Source: Hyphomicrobiaceae bacterium
GTDB lineage: Bacteria; Pseudomonadota; Alphaproteobacteria; Rhizobiales; Hyphomicrobiaceae
Direction of reading: 5' to 3'
DNA: 64,000 nucleotides
NCBI GenBank assembly: GCA_020638035.1
Contig: JACKJI010000008.1
Span: 20,819 to 84,818, forward strand
Shown here: one piece after another, positions 25,027-34,542 of the stretch
Layout: each line of letters starts with the position of its first letter
How positions within the stretch are numbered: the first letter of the stretch is position 1
Program-made: the position numbers and the translations under genes
The notes under the pieces: generated by a model
What the model was told of the DNA's origin: nothing
Seen by the model: the letters and a program-made list of their open reading frames with translations, nothing else
The model's database searches: none

Positions 25027-26724
25027 TTGGGTCGCATCGCGCGCACGGTCATGATGGTCGGGGGGACGGCAATTCTGGTTGCCATGCCCCGTGAAGACTA
25101 CGTGCACCTCGCCGCTCAGACGCGTGAGGCGGTCGCGCACGCCTACCAACTCATCGACAAACATGTCGTGCGCCCGGTTCGTGTGGCGTCGACATCACCA
25201 GCGGACAAAGAGATCTTGTCGGTGCCGGCACCGCAGCCTGTGCTTCGCCCGAGCCTCGTGAGCGCTGAGGCGCGGCGGGAGCTGGCGACCGCGCGCATTC
25301 CAGAACTAGCGACATCGCGGGCGCAGGATGAAGCCCGTGCGGCGCCAGCAATGACGGTTGCTGCATCGGTCGGCTCGACCATTGCGGATGCGGAGCAGCA
25401 CGACGCACGTGCATTGCAGCCCGCAGCGATGGAGGGTGCCGTTGGCCCGGAGAGCGTGAGGGTTGCAGAACAGCCCGTGAGCGGTGCCGGCGCGGCGTCA
25501 ATCCCTGTTGCAGAACCGGGGCCGGTCGGCGCTGCGGCCATTGAGGTCGCGCGGCAGGTCGAGACGTCTCCGGTGGTCGCGATGACCTCGAGCGATGCAG
25601 ACCGGAGTGCTGCGGCCGAGACCCAACAGGCGGCACTTACAACGGTCTCGCATTCAGTGTCAGACGTTGCAGCCGCCGCAGAACCGCAGCCGACAACAAA
25701 AAGCATAAGCGCGATTACGGACGACGACAGCGGAGATGCGGCCGCAGTCGTGCCGCCGCCTCCGTCTGCAAAGCCCGAAATCCCTGACGAAAAGAAACCT
25801 CCGGTGGCGGCCAAGCTGCTGTTCGGCGCGGCGAAGACCGGTGCGCCGCTGGCCGCGCGCGCGATCGGCTTTTATTCGCGCGGTTGTCTCGCTGGAGGAA
25901 AGGCGCTGCCGGTCGATGGCCCGGCGTGGCAAGCGATGCGGCTGTCGCGCAATCGCAACTGGGGGCATCCGAGGTTGATCGCTCTCCTGGAGCGGTTCGC
26001 GACGGAGGTGCAAAAGGAGGATGGCTGGCCCGGCCTCCTGGTCGGAGACATCTCGCAGCCGCGCGGTGGGCCGATGCTGACCGGACATGCGAGCCATCAG
26101 ATCGGGCTCGACGCGGATATCTGGTTCACGCCCATGCCCGGACGGCGCCTGTCGCGCCGTGAGCGCGAATCGATGGCGGCGACATCGATGATCGATGGGC
26201 CGACGAAAGTGGACCCGACAGCGTTCACGCCAAGCCATGTGCGCGTGGTGAAGCGGGCAGCGGAGTATCGGGACGTCGAGCGGATTCTCGTTCATCCGGC
26301 GATCAAGAAGGCACTGTGCGAGGCTGCGGGCAAGGATCGCGGCTGGCTCGGCAAGGTGCGCCCCTACTTCGGCCACTACTATCATTTCCACGTGCGGATC
26401 GGCTGTCCCGACGCCTCCAAGGAGTGTCGCGCGCAACCGCCGCCAACCGGTGATGATGGGTGCGGCAAAGAGCTTGACGACTGGTTCAAGCGACTGACGC
26501 GGAAGCCCCGTCCGGAGCCAAAGGTCGTGAGGCCGGTTCGTCCGAAGCCGCCGATCACGCTGGCGGATCTGCCGCAGCACTGCAAACTTGTGCTCGAGGC
26601 AGGTGATGGTCCGCTCGTCAAGGACGAGGCGGAACTGGTCAAGTCCAGCATCGAGAGGTCAAAGGACGAGGTCGATATCTCGGGCAAGACCCGCGAAGAG
26701 GCGCTGGCGCGCAAGGCGCGCTAG
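25027..26724 (+). CDS. mepA: Penicillin-insensitive murein endopeptidase-like protein with long linker
   Basis: The 565-residue product ends in a MepA (M74) metallopeptidase that cuts D,D or L,D peptide cross-links in peptidoglycan. The zinc site is visible: GHASHQIGLDADIWF near 354-368 and YYHFHVRIGCP near 450-460, with the disulfide cysteines around them. Before this lies about 250 residues rich in Ala, Val, Pro and Ser, and a hydrophobic N-terminus (TVMMVGGTAILVAMP) that may be a signal or anchor. A C-terminal extension (KPRPEPKVVRPVRPKPP and beyond) follows. Typical MepA is about 270-300 residues, so both extensions are unusual. The start is a TTG at 25027, after GGGAGGATCGG. Confidence 0.88.
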   Translation: MGRIARTVMMVGGTAILVAMPREDYVHLAAQTREAVAHAYQLIDKHVVRPVRVASTSPADKEILSVPAPQPVLRPSLVSAEARRELATARIPELATSRAQDEARAAPAMTVAASVGSTIADAEQHDARALQPAAMEGAVGPESVRVAEQPVSGAGAASIPVAEPGPVGAAAIEVARQVETSPVVAMTSSDADRSAAAETQQAALTTVSHSVSDVAAAAEPQPTTKSISAITDDDSGDAAAVVPPPPSAKPEIPDEKKPPVAAKLLFGAAKTGAPLAARAIGFYSRGCLAGGKALPVDGPAWQAMRLSRNRNWGHPRLIALLERFATEVQKEDGWPGLLVGDISQPRGGPMLTGHASHQIGLDADIWFTPMPGRRLSRRERESMAATSMIDGPTKVDPTAFTPSHVRVVKRAAEYRDVERILVHPAIKKALCEAAGKDRGWLGKVRPYFGHYYHFHVRIGCPDASKECRAQPPPTGDDGCGKELDDWFKRLTRKPRPEPKVVRPVRPKPPITLADLPQHCKLVLEAGDGPLVKDEAELVKSSIERSKDEVDISGKTREEALARKAR

Positions 26725-26842
26725 CTCGTGTTCACTCGTCATAAGATCAGCAATAGTGTTTGGGCCTGCTCGGCTGCGCGTCGTGCGCATGATTAGCCGA
26801 TTATCGCGAGGCTCAATGCGGCGGCTGCGGCGACCGGGCAGC

Positions 26843-27496
26843 TCATCGGGCGGGATCGGCGCGCTGGCCCGTCGAAGCGTTGACGCGGAACCATCCGGCA
26901 ATAACGCGCCGCTGGGCGTTGGCTGAACGCACTGCGTGCGGGATCTCTTCCGACAGCATCAGAACCATCGTTCCCGCACGCGGGGCGACGGTTGCCATGG
27001 GTGGACCGAAATCGTCCTTTTCCGACCAGATGTCGAGTTCGCCACCATGAGCGGGCTCCCAGTCGGAGTTGAGATAGACGACCATCGAGACGATGCGGTT
27101 GCGCGTGCCGCGCAGGCTGTCGAGGTGGCGCGCATAGAATCCGCCCGGCGGGTAGGTCAGGAACTGCGCCTCGAACTCGAACAGGCCAAGGTAGAGGCGG
27201 CGATTGATGGCGCTGCGGATCTGCTCGGCGAGCGCCAGGAATGCGGCTTCGCCGTCGGAGCGTCCGTCGAGCCAAGCGGCGTCGACGCGTCGGATGCGCG
27301 TTTCCAGCGTGTGTGCTTCTTCGCGGCCGATGGCGGCGCGCGCCATCTCGCCTGAGTCCTCGCGGGCAATGCAGTCGGCGACGAGGCGGTCGACGAGTGG
27401 CGCGGCAATGGCATCGGTGAGAACGCCGAAGCCTCTGTCGGCGAGGTCACCGATCAGTTGGTCGATGGCTTCACGGTCGAAGGGTGGTGCCAGCAT
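26843..27496 (-). CDS. 2OG-Fe(II) oxygenase
   Basis: The 217-residue protein has the iron triad HxD...H: HLD in GGFYARHLDSLRG near 127-129 and the distal His in EEIPHAVRS, plus the 2-oxoglutarate-binding Arg in RRVIAGWFR. YLNSDWEPAHGGELDIW is a typical prolyl-hydroxylase-like strand pair. The family hydroxylates proteins or small molecules; the substrate here is unknown. The start at 27496 (MLAPPFDREAIDQL) is preferred to 27610, whose extra residues are Arg/Ala-rich filler. Confidence 0.87.
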   Translation of the reverse strand: MLAPPFDREAIDQLIGDLADRGFGVLTDAIAAPLVDRLVADCIAREDSGEMARAAIGREEAHTLETRIRRVDAAWLDGRSDGEAAFLALAEQIRSAINRRLYLGLFEFEAQFLTYPPGGFYARHLDSLRGTRNRIVSMVVYLNSDWEPAHGGELDIWSEKDDFGPPMATVAPRAGTMVLMLSEEIPHAVRSANAQRRVIAGWFRVNASTGQRADPAR

Positions 27497-27729
27497 GGCG
27501 GCAGGTCCCGCCGGAGTGCTCCGGCAAGCACCCGCGGCAGGCGCGCGGCGGCATGCGGCGCGCGAGCGGCGGGGAGCTGTGATGTGCTCCCTAATCTGGA
27601 CCTTGCCCATGCGACAGGCGCCCGCAGGGACTGCGCGTGGGCAAGAGTCGTCCGAGATCGGGAAGGCACACCGGCGCCGGACTCAATGAGAGCCGGTCCA
27701 GCGGCCGTGGTGCGGGTTCATACCGACAT

Positions 27730-28392
27730 TCAGTCCGACGTGGCTGTGATGCCAGTGCCGATTGGGCAGGACACGCCCGTACCGCCGAGGCCGCAATATC
27801 CGTGCGGGACCTTGGCCAGATACTGCTGGTGATAGTCCTCGGCGAAATAGAATGAGGGTGCGGGTAGGAGTTCGGTCGTGATGCTGCCGTAGCCGCGCTC
27901 GGCCAGGCGGGGCTGGTAGGCCGCGCGCGCGGCCTCGGCGGCGGCACGCTGTGTGTCGGAGAACCAGTAGATTCCCGAGCGGTACTGCGTGCCGACATCA
28001 TTGCCCTGGCGCAAGCCCTGGGTCGGATCGTGGCTTTCGAAAAAGATCTTCAGCAAGGCGTCGTATGACAGCCGGTCCGGCTCGTACACGACGAGAACCA
28101 CCTCGTTGTGGCCCGTCAGGCCAGTGCAGACCTCTTCATAGGTCGGGTTGGGTGTGTAGCCGGCTGCATAACCGACGGCCGTGATCCAGATGCCGTTGCC
28201 GAGCTGCCAGAACTTTCGCTCGGCTCCCCAGAAGCATCCCAATCCGAACATGGCCGTTTCCGTGCCGTCCGGGTACGGCCCTTTAAGCGGGCGGCCGAGT
28301 ACGAAGTGGGTGGAAGCCGTCGGGATCGGCGCGTCACGACCCGGAAGGGCTGTGTCGGCAGAGGGCATCACGGCCTTCTTTCTGAGGAACAT
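27730..28392 (-). CDS. msrA: Peptide-methionine (S)-S-oxide reductase
   Basis: MsrA reduces the S-epimer of methionine sulfoxide in proteins. The 220-residue product has the active-site GCFWGAERKFW near 52-62, GYAAGYTPNPTYEEVCTGLTG next, and the resolving cysteines in GYCGLGGTGVSCP at the C-terminus. FFESHDPTQ and GTQYRS are also family motifs. A GGAGATAACGCCCC leader precedes the ATG at 28392. The gene stands alone. Confidence 0.96.
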   Translation of the reverse strand: MFLRKKAVMPSADTALPGRDAPIPTASTHFVLGRPLKGPYPDGTETAMFGLGCFWGAERKFWQLGNGIWITAVGYAAGYTPNPTYEEVCTGLTGHNEVVLVVYEPDRLSYDALLKIFFESHDPTQGLRQGNDVGTQYRSGIYWFSDTQRAAAEAARAAYQPRLAERGYGSITTELLPAPSFYFAEDYHQQYLAKVPHGYCGLGGTGVSCPIGTGITATSD

Positions 28393-28570
28393 GGGGCGTT
28401 ATCTCCAGAGCTGTCGCATTCTGCTCCGCATTATATGGTGCGTCGATTTTGCCCGATCCGCCCCGTTGACGCCTCACTTTTTTGCGAGCTTGCCGTCATT
28501 GCGGCGGTGGAGGAGGACATGCGACGCGGCGGGGGGATACTGGCCGCGTACTTCGAGGGGAGCCATCTCA

Positions 28571-29383
28571 ATGACCGATGCCAACGTTGTGCAACCCGCC
28601 GACGAGCTTGCCGCGGCGCTGGGGCACGATGCCATCACCGCTACCGGAGCAGGGCGAGCCATCCAGCCTAGCGAGCGGGTCGTCTATCGCGCCAGCGGTG
28701 GTCGGCGTGTCGCGTTTTCGTTGATCTTTCTTCTGCTTCTGCCGTTCTTCATCAGCCTTGGTCCGATGCTCTATGCGCGCATCAGCCACGGCCTCTGGGA
28801 AGGCACCATCGGTCTGATGGTGATCGCGGCCGGATTTGCCGTCGTCATGTTTCTGGTCGTGGTCGAGCTTCTGCATTCGATCCGCTCACGGGTCGAACTC
28901 GGTAACACGGCGGTACGTCTGACACTGCCCTCCGGGCGCGGCCCGCAGCCGATGCTGCGGTATCGCACGCACGAAATTCCCTACAAGGACATCGAGGCCG
29001 TTGAGATGCGGCGCGAAGTCTATGGGGGCGTCTGGGCGCCGATGATGCTGAAGGGTGCGCGGGTCGTCACCAAGGGCGGCGACAAGATCCGGCTTGGCTA
29101 CGTCAACGAGGCGAATGTCGATCCGGCGTTTCCCTATGTCGAGATCGCCGAGCGCATTGCGCATCGCGCCGGTGTCGCGCTGATCGACCAGGGAAGCGTG
29201 CGCCGCTCGATGCCGAAGAAGGTGCTGGGTATCGTATCGGGCCCGCGCGAGAAGCAATCGATCGACGAGATCCAGATGCGCGATCTTAATCGCAAGCATA
29301 CGCGATTGATGGCCGTGTTGATCTTCGGGCTGGTGCTGTTGATCGGTTTCGGCATCATCGGCGACATGATGCAACCGGGCTGA
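28571..29383 (+). CDS. Hypothetical membrane protein with PH-like domain
   Basis: The 270-residue product has two membrane helices near 45-100 (VAFSLIFLLLLPFFISLGPM and IGLMVIAAGFAVVMFLVVVE) and one near the C-terminus (LMAVLIFGLVLLIGFGIIGD). Between them, a strand-rich soluble region (RVELGNTAVRLTLPSGRGP, EIPYKDIEAVEMRREVYGG, RVVTKGGDKIRLG) looks like a bacterial PH domain. The family is not named with certainty. The start at 28571 follows GAGGGGAGCC. Confidence 0.7.
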   Translation: MTDANVVQPADELAAALGHDAITATGAGRAIQPSERVVYRASGGRRVAFSLIFLLLLPFFISLGPMLYARISHGLWEGTIGLMVIAAGFAVVMFLVVVELLHSIRSRVELGNTAVRLTLPSGRGPQPMLRYRTHEIPYKDIEAVEMRREVYGGVWAPMMLKGARVVTKGGDKIRLGYVNEANVDPAFPYVEIAERIAHRAGVALIDQGSVRRSMPKKVLGIVSGPREKQSIDEIQMRDLNRKHTRLMAVLIFGLVLLIGFGIIGDMMQPG

Positions 29384-29432
29384 GGCGGAATGCGAAGCGG
29401 GGCGACTTCGCCAATGCCGAACGGTTGACCAA

Positions 29433-29783
29433 TCAGTTGACGAAAATGTTGACGACTCGCCTGCGGCGCCCAGCGATGCCGCAGAGGAGGGCGAGCCCGC
29501 CAAACAGCACGTAGGAGGGGAGCCCGAGCAAGCTCGACAACAAGGGGTCCCACATCCAGGCGCCGAAACGCTGTGTCACTGCGGCTTTCAGGGACGCCAA
29601 GGACGATGGCGATATGCTCTGCCAATGTGCAAGCGTCGAGGTGTGCGTGCCCTGCTGCGTCGATCCCGCGACGAACAGTACGATGGCGAGCAGCAAGAAG
29701 AGCGCCGCGAGGAAGCGGAGCAGCGGCGCGGCGGCAATAGCGATCCGGCCCGGCAGTTCCTTGAGGTAGCGTAGGAGGCGCAT
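29433..29783 (-). CDS. Small hypothetical membrane protein
   Basis: The 116-residue protein has two membrane helices, near 20-41 (APLLRFLAALFLLLAIVLFV) and 84-105 (LGLPSYVLFGGLALLCGIAG), around a periplasmic loop, and ends in RRRRVVNIFVN. This layout recurs in short alphaproteobacterial membrane proteins of unknown role. It lies 58 bp downstream of the epimerase gene in the same direction. Confidence 0.65.
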   Translation of the reverse strand: MRLLRYLKELPGRIAIAAAPLLRFLAALFLLLAIVLFVAGSTQQGTHTSTLAHWQSISPSSLASLKAAVTQRFGAWMWDPLLSSLLGLPSYVLFGGLALLCGIAGRRRRVVNIFVN

Positions 29784-29841
29784 GGCGCGATCGTGTCTCC
29801 CTGATTACGGCGGCAGCGCGACGCTACCACTCCTCACGCGG

Positions 29842-30867
29842 TCACACGCGATAGAACTCCCGATACCACTTGACGAACTGTGCGATCCCCTTTTCCAGCG
29901 ACGTGCGCGGGCGGTAGCCGAAGTCCCGCTCCAGGTCGTCAATGTCGGCGTAGGTGGCCGGCACGTCGCCGGGCTGCATGGGCCGCATGGTCTTGATGGC
30001 TTCGCGGCCGATCGCTCTTTCCAGTGTGGCGATGAAGGTCATCAGCTCGACCGGCGTGTTGTTGCCGATGTTGTAGACGCGGTAGGGGGCATGACTGGCG
30101 CCCGGATCGGGCAACTCGGGATTATAGCTTGGGCAAGGTCGCGCGGGCCGTGCCGCGACGCGGACGACGCCAGTGACAACGTCGTCGATGTAGGTGAAGT
30201 CGCGCGACATGCGGCCCTCATTGAAGACCTCGATGGGCCGCCCTTCGAGAATCGCCTTGGTGAACAGCATCGGTGCCATGTCCGGCCGCCCCCACGGACC
30301 ATAGACCGTGAAGAAGCGCAGGCCCGTCGTCGGCAGACCATAGAGGTGGGAGTAGGTGTGAGCCATCAGCTCGTTGGCCTTCTTGGTGGCGGCGTAAAGG
30401 CTGACGGGGTGGTCGACGTTGTCATGCACGCTGAAGGGCATCTTGACGTTGGCGCCGTAGACAGAGCTCGACGACGCATAGACCAAGTGGCCAACGTCGT
30501 TGTGTCGGCAGCCCTCGAGCACATTGCCGAATGCGACGAGGTTGGAATCGATGTAGGCCGCAGGATTGGTCAGCGAGTAGCGTACGCCCGCCTGGGCCGC
30601 AAGGTGGATGACCGTGCGTGGGGCGGTATCCTTGAACAGCTTCTCGACGGCTTGGCGCGAGGCAAGATCAAACTCGTGGAACGTGAAGCGCGGATTGCGG
30701 ATCACCTCAAGGCGCGCGCGTTTCAGGGTGGGGTCGTAGTAGGTGTTGAGATTGTCGATGCCGACGACCGTCTCTCCCGCCTCCAACAGGGCCTTTGCCA
30801 CGAACATGCCGATGAAGCCGGCGACGCCGGTGACGAGGATGGGGCGTCCGGGGATATCCGCAGTCAT
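29842..30867 (-). CDS. NAD-dependent nucleotide-sugar epimerase (UDP-glucuronate 4-epimerase type)
   Basis: The 341-residue extended SDR has the NAD motif GVAGFIGMFVAKALLEAGE near the start, HLAAQAGVRYSL, the catalytic YAATKKANE (Y-x3-K), and FFTVYGPWGRPDMA. These are typical of UDP-glucuronate 4-epimerases that supply galacturonate for lipopolysaccharide or capsule. The start at 30867 (MTADIPGRPILV) is used. The next gene upstream on the same strand is a GDP-mannose synthase, so both feed surface polysaccharide synthesis (inference). Confidence 0.9.
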   Translation of the reverse strand: MTADIPGRPILVTGVAGFIGMFVAKALLEAGETVVGIDNLNTYYDPTLKRARLEVIRNPRFTFHEFDLASRQAVEKLFKDTAPRTVIHLAAQAGVRYSLTNPAAYIDSNLVAFGNVLEGCRHNDVGHLVYASSSSVYGANVKMPFSVHDNVDHPVSLYAATKKANELMAHTYSHLYGLPTTGLRFFTVYGPWGRPDMAPMLFTKAILEGRPIEVFNEGRMSRDFTYIDDVVTGVVRVAARPARPCPSYNPELPDPGASHAPYRVYNIGNNTPVELMTFIATLERAIGREAIKTMRPMQPGDVPATYADIDDLERDFGYRPRTSLEKGIAQFVKWYREFYRV

Positions 30868-31081
30868 GGTGATCCAGTGCCTCGCCGAAGAGGGTGTCAG
30901 ATAGGTTCTGCTTGGTAGTCGGATCGGTGCGGCATGGCAAGGTGCGCACCTGCCTGCGGTGCAAGCGGGCAAGCAGCACATAGGGGGGCGGGGTCAGGCA
31001 CATGGGCGTGCTCGTGCCTGCGGTGGGCGACAGCGGTGTCGGGCGGACGCAAAAAGGTGGATGCGGCCGTCGTCTACCTCG

Positions 31082-32539
31082 CTACCGCGTCTCCTCGGCG
31101 GCACGATTGTAGACGTCCTCGGAGCGGATGATGTCGTCCTCGCCGAGATAGCTGCCGATCTGTACTTCGATGATTTCGAGCGGAACCTTGCCCGGGTTCT
31201 CCAGCCGGTGCCACTGGGTGGCGAAGATATAGACACTCTCGTTCTCGCGAACGAGTTTCTCCTCGTCGCCGATGACCACTTTTGCAGTGCCCTTGACGAC
31301 GATCCAGTGCTCGGAGCGATGATGGTGCATCTGCATCGACAGCTTGCCTCCGGGCTTCACGTGCAAGAGCTTCACCTGGAAACGCGGCTCAAGCGACAGC
31401 GTCTCGAAGTAGCCCCAAGGCCGGAGGTTGCGCAGATGCTGCTCGTGCTCCTTGCGATTGGACAGCTTGAGCCGCTCGACTACCTTCGACACGTCCTGTG
31501 CGCGGCTGCGGTCCGCGACGAGGAGAGCGTCGGGAGTGTCGACGATGACAAGGTTGTCGACCCCGATGGTGGAGACGAGCGCGCGCTCGGAATGAACGTA
31601 GCAGTTGCGAGTATCCTCCAGGATTGCCTCGCCCTTGGCATAATTGCCGTTGTCGTCACGGGGAGCGATCTCCCACAGCGACGACCACGAGCCGACGTCA
31701 TTCCAGCCGACATCGATCGGCAGCATTGCCGCGCGCGAAGTGCGTTCCATGACGGCGTAATCGATCGAGATACTGGGGGACCGGGAGAAGGGCGTTGAGG
31801 CGAGGCGCTCGAAGCCGATGTCCTCGGCGCGCTCGGTGTAGGCGGCGCGGGCGGCGGCCAAGACCTCGGGGGCCAGTTTTGCGAGTTCGTCGAGCAATGT
31901 CGCGGCGTGGAGGACGAAGATGCCGCTGTTCCAGAAGTACGTGCCGGACTCGATGTAGGTCTTCGCGGTGGCTCTGTCGGGTTTCTCGGTGAAGCCGGCG
32001 ACGGCGTATGCCCGACCTTCGAGCCCGGGCAGCGATGCGCCCTGGTGGATGTAGCCATAGCCAGTGTGCGGCTCGGTCGGCTTGATGCCGAATAGGACGA
32101 GGCGGCCGGTTGCAGCAACGGTTGCGGCACGGCGGACCGCGTCGACAAACTCGCTCTCGTGCTTGATGACGTGGTCGGAAGGCATCACCACGATGATGGC
32201 ATCGGGGTCCTGTTCGTGAGCGGCGAGGGCAGCAACCGCGATGGCGGGCGCGGTATTGCGGGCAGCAGGCTCAAGGATGATCGCGTGAGCCTCGAATCCC
32301 GCCGTTTCCAGCTCCTGGCGCACCAGGAACCGGTGGTTGTTGTTGCACATCAGGATGGGCGGAGCGAACCCCTTGTCGGGGGCGAGACGGCGCAGAGTTG
32401 CTCCAAGGAAGCTCGTGCCCTGGCCATTGAAGAAACGGATGAACTGTTTGGGGTGCATGGCGCGCGAGAGCGGCCAGAGCCTGGTGCCCGATCCGCCAGA
32501 CAGGATCACGGGGTAAATGCTCGGCGGTCGTTGGCTCAT
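31082..32539 (-). CDS. Mannose-1-phosphate guanylyltransferase/mannose-6-phosphate isomerase
   Basis: This 485-residue bifunctional enzyme makes GDP-mannose. The N-terminal nucleotidyltransferase has VILSGGSGTRLWPLSRAMHP at 12-31, and the middle carries the hexapeptide-like region and FTEKPDRATAKTYIESGTYFW. The C-terminal cupin isomerase has KPGGKLSMQMHHHRSEHW and metal ligands (H, H, E, H). The family includes AlgA, ManC, CpsB and XanB, so no symbol is given. It is probably transcribed with the epimerase gene downstream for exopolysaccharide or LPS precursors. Confidence 0.95.
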   Translation of the reverse strand: MSQRPPSIYPVILSGGSGTRLWPLSRAMHPKQFIRFFNGQGTSFLGATLRRLAPDKGFAPPILMCNNNHRFLVRQELETAGFEAHAIILEPAARNTAPAIAVAALAAHEQDPDAIIVVMPSDHVIKHESEFVDAVRRAATVAATGRLVLFGIKPTEPHTGYGYIHQGASLPGLEGRAYAVAGFTEKPDRATAKTYIESGTYFWNSGIFVLHAATLLDELAKLAPEVLAAARAAYTERAEDIGFERLASTPFSRSPSISIDYAVMERTSRAAMLPIDVGWNDVGSWSSLWEIAPRDDNGNYAKGEAILEDTRNCYVHSERALVSTIGVDNLVIVDTPDALLVADRSRAQDVSKVVERLKLSNRKEHEQHLRNLRPWGYFETLSLEPRFQVKLLHVKPGGKLSMQMHHHRSEHWIVVKGTAKVVIGDEEKLVRENESVYIFATQWHRLENPGKVPLEIIEVQIGSYLGEDDIIRSEDVYNRAAEETR

Positions 32540-33084
32540 GCGTGCACCTGTTGCCAGTTTCAGTTGGCGTCGCCGGGGACGACCGGCATTGGGGCTATTC
32601 CGTTCGCAGCTTAGTCAAGGATCGGACCGTACCGCGTCACGACCGTCTGGGAACTGACATAATCGTTTCAGGTCCAACTCGTACACCTAAACGTTGTCCG
32701 GACACTTGGTTTCCAGCCGGCGGCCCGGAATCCTGGCCAGATCTCTCGGTTTGTGTTCTGGATTGACGATCGTTCGATGACCGCAGCCCCGAACCACGCG
32801 TTCGTTCCGGAACACCAGTGTGGCGGTTGAGTGATCCGCTGCGTACCCTGCGGCCAGCCAGCGAGACAGACCTCTCGATCTGAACCACGCCAGCTTTTAC
32901 CGTAGCAAGGGCCGTGCCGCCATACATGGGGGATCGGGGTGTATGCCGGAAGGCGTCAGGATCTAGCTCTGCCGCGCACGAAGGAAGCGTGCGTGCGAAT
33001 TCGTTAACGATGGGGCGGTCCAAGAGGCGGCTTCAACAAACTGTTTCGATACATGACGATTTCCGTACCCTCGGCTCAGACCGG
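32540..33084. other. 545-bp intergenic gap
   Basis: The gap between the divergent ManC-type gene and the FAD oxidoreductase shows no convincing gene. A minus-strand open frame at 32,637-33,023 lacks a ribosome site and any family features. Promoters for both flanking genes must be here. Confidence 0.5.
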
Positions 33085-34461
33085 ATGAAGACGATGCCCG
33101 CCGTTGCCACGACCTGCTCGCAATCGAGTGCGCTGCCTGTAGCCGGAGCGGCGGAGCCGGGCCGCGCTGTAAGCCACAGCTATTGGCAGCGTGTGGGCGG
33201 TATGCCGCTCGCTACTGCAGCCGCACCGCTGCCGCACCGCGCCACCATCCTAATTGTCGGTGGTGGCTTTGCAGGGCTAGCGACTGCGCTGCGCATCAAG
33301 GAACTTGATGCTTCGGCTGATGTCGTGCTGCTGGAAGCCCGCACGGTTGGCTATGGCGCCAGCGGCCGTAACGGCGGGCTGATGTCTCCGCTTGCTGCAC
33401 CGATCTGGCTGACGACGGCGTTGAACAATCCGGCACATGCGCGTGCCATCAATCTGCTCGAGAGGAAGATCGCTGCCGCGGCGGAGTGGGCTCGCCACAT
33501 CGCTCCCGAGGCGGACGTCAGCGCCATCGATCTGGCGCTGGAGTCGCAAGGGCCGATCGTCGATGCCGGCCTTGCACATATCTCGCGCACGCTTGATGCG
33601 GCCGGTCTTGCGCATGACTGGCCGCCGCGTACGTCTCATCGTGGTCCACGGTCGCTGGTGCTGCGGGCGCATACTATCAACCCTTATCGCCTTGCCGCCG
33701 GCCTTGCTGCCGAGGCTCGGCGTCGCGGCGTGACGATTGCCGAGCAAGCCCCTGTCCGGAGCATTGATGATGGCGGTACCGATGGTGCGCGGGTCATCCT
33801 CGTCGACGGTCGAGAGATCCAGGCTGCGCGCGTCATACTCTCGACAAACGCCTATACGCCATCACTGGCGCTCGCCCGGCCGCCCAAAGCGCGCGTCGTG
33901 CGCAACTACATGCTGGCGACCGCGCCGCTGGGGCCGGAGTTGCTTGCATGTCTGACACATGCCGGCGGCACTTCGGGTGGCTTCGTCGTCGAGCTCAATA
34001 CAGCCTACGTCTTCTACCGCGTGCATCAGGGTCGACTGGTGTTCGGCGGCATCGAAAAGCTGCGGCAGACCGAAGGCGGCGATCTCGATGTGCCGGCCGC
34101 CGTGATGCGTGGCCTTCGCAAGCATCTGGCCCGCAGCCTGAAGGGCTCCCCTTTGCCCGATATCGTGGAGGCGTGGGGAGGCCGCTATCATATGACATCG
34201 ACCGATCTGCCGATTATCGGCCCTGCGGGCGAAAGCTCGGCGATCGTGCATAACGTCGGATATGGTGGCACCGGTGTGGCTCTGACGCTGTCGCTGGCGC
34301 CGCTCGCTGCGGCCATGGCGCTGGGTCGCCCTGTCGAGGATCAGGCGCTGGCTGAGATCCGCGATACGATGGCGGGAACGCGGATGCCGGTGGCGGGTGC
34401 GCTGAGGTTTGCGGCGGGTGTGGTCGGCACCTGGTTTGCCGAGCGTCGGCCGCGTCGTTGA
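33085..34461 (+). CDS. FAD-dependent oxidoreductase (DAO family)
   Basis: The 458-residue protein has the FAD motif ILIVGGGFAGLATALRIKEL near 55-74, then YGASGRNGGLMSP, the family motif of amine oxidases such as gamma-glutamylputrescine oxidase and glycine oxidase, and AWGGRYHMTSTDLPIIGP near the C-terminus. It probably oxidises a secondary amine or amino acid with flavin; the substrate is unknown. The start is uncertain: ATG at 33085 (MKTMPAV) is used, but ATG at 33202, closer to the FAD motif, is possible. Confidence 0.88.
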   Translation: MKTMPAVATTCSQSSALPVAGAAEPGRAVSHSYWQRVGGMPLATAAAPLPHRATILIVGGGFAGLATALRIKELDASADVVLLEARTVGYGASGRNGGLMSPLAAPIWLTTALNNPAHARAINLLERKIAAAAEWARHIAPEADVSAIDLALESQGPIVDAGLAHISRTLDAAGLAHDWPPRTSHRGPRSLVLRAHTINPYRLAAGLAAEARRRGVTIAEQAPVRSIDDGGTDGARVILVDGREIQAARVILSTNAYTPSLALARPPKARVVRNYMLATAPLGPELLACLTHAGGTSGGFVVELNTAYVFYRVHQGRLVFGGIEKLRQTEGGDLDVPAAVMRGLRKHLARSLKGSPLPDIVEAWGGRYHMTSTDLPIIGPAGESSAIVHNVGYGGTGVALTLSLAPLAAAMALGRPVEDQALAEIRDTMAGTRMPVAGALRFAAGVVGTWFAERRPRR

Positions 34462-34542
34462 GGCAACGGCTCCAGTCAACCGGCGGCGGAAATGGTGTGC
34501 CGTCTTGCCAGGCCGGTGCGGCTCGGATAACTGCTCCAGCCC

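Noticed and set aside
32637..33023. Minus-strand open frame in the gap before the FAD oxidoreductase
   Set aside because: No ribosome site, no recognisable domain and an Arg/Ser/Pro-rich composition typical of non-coding high-GC frames.
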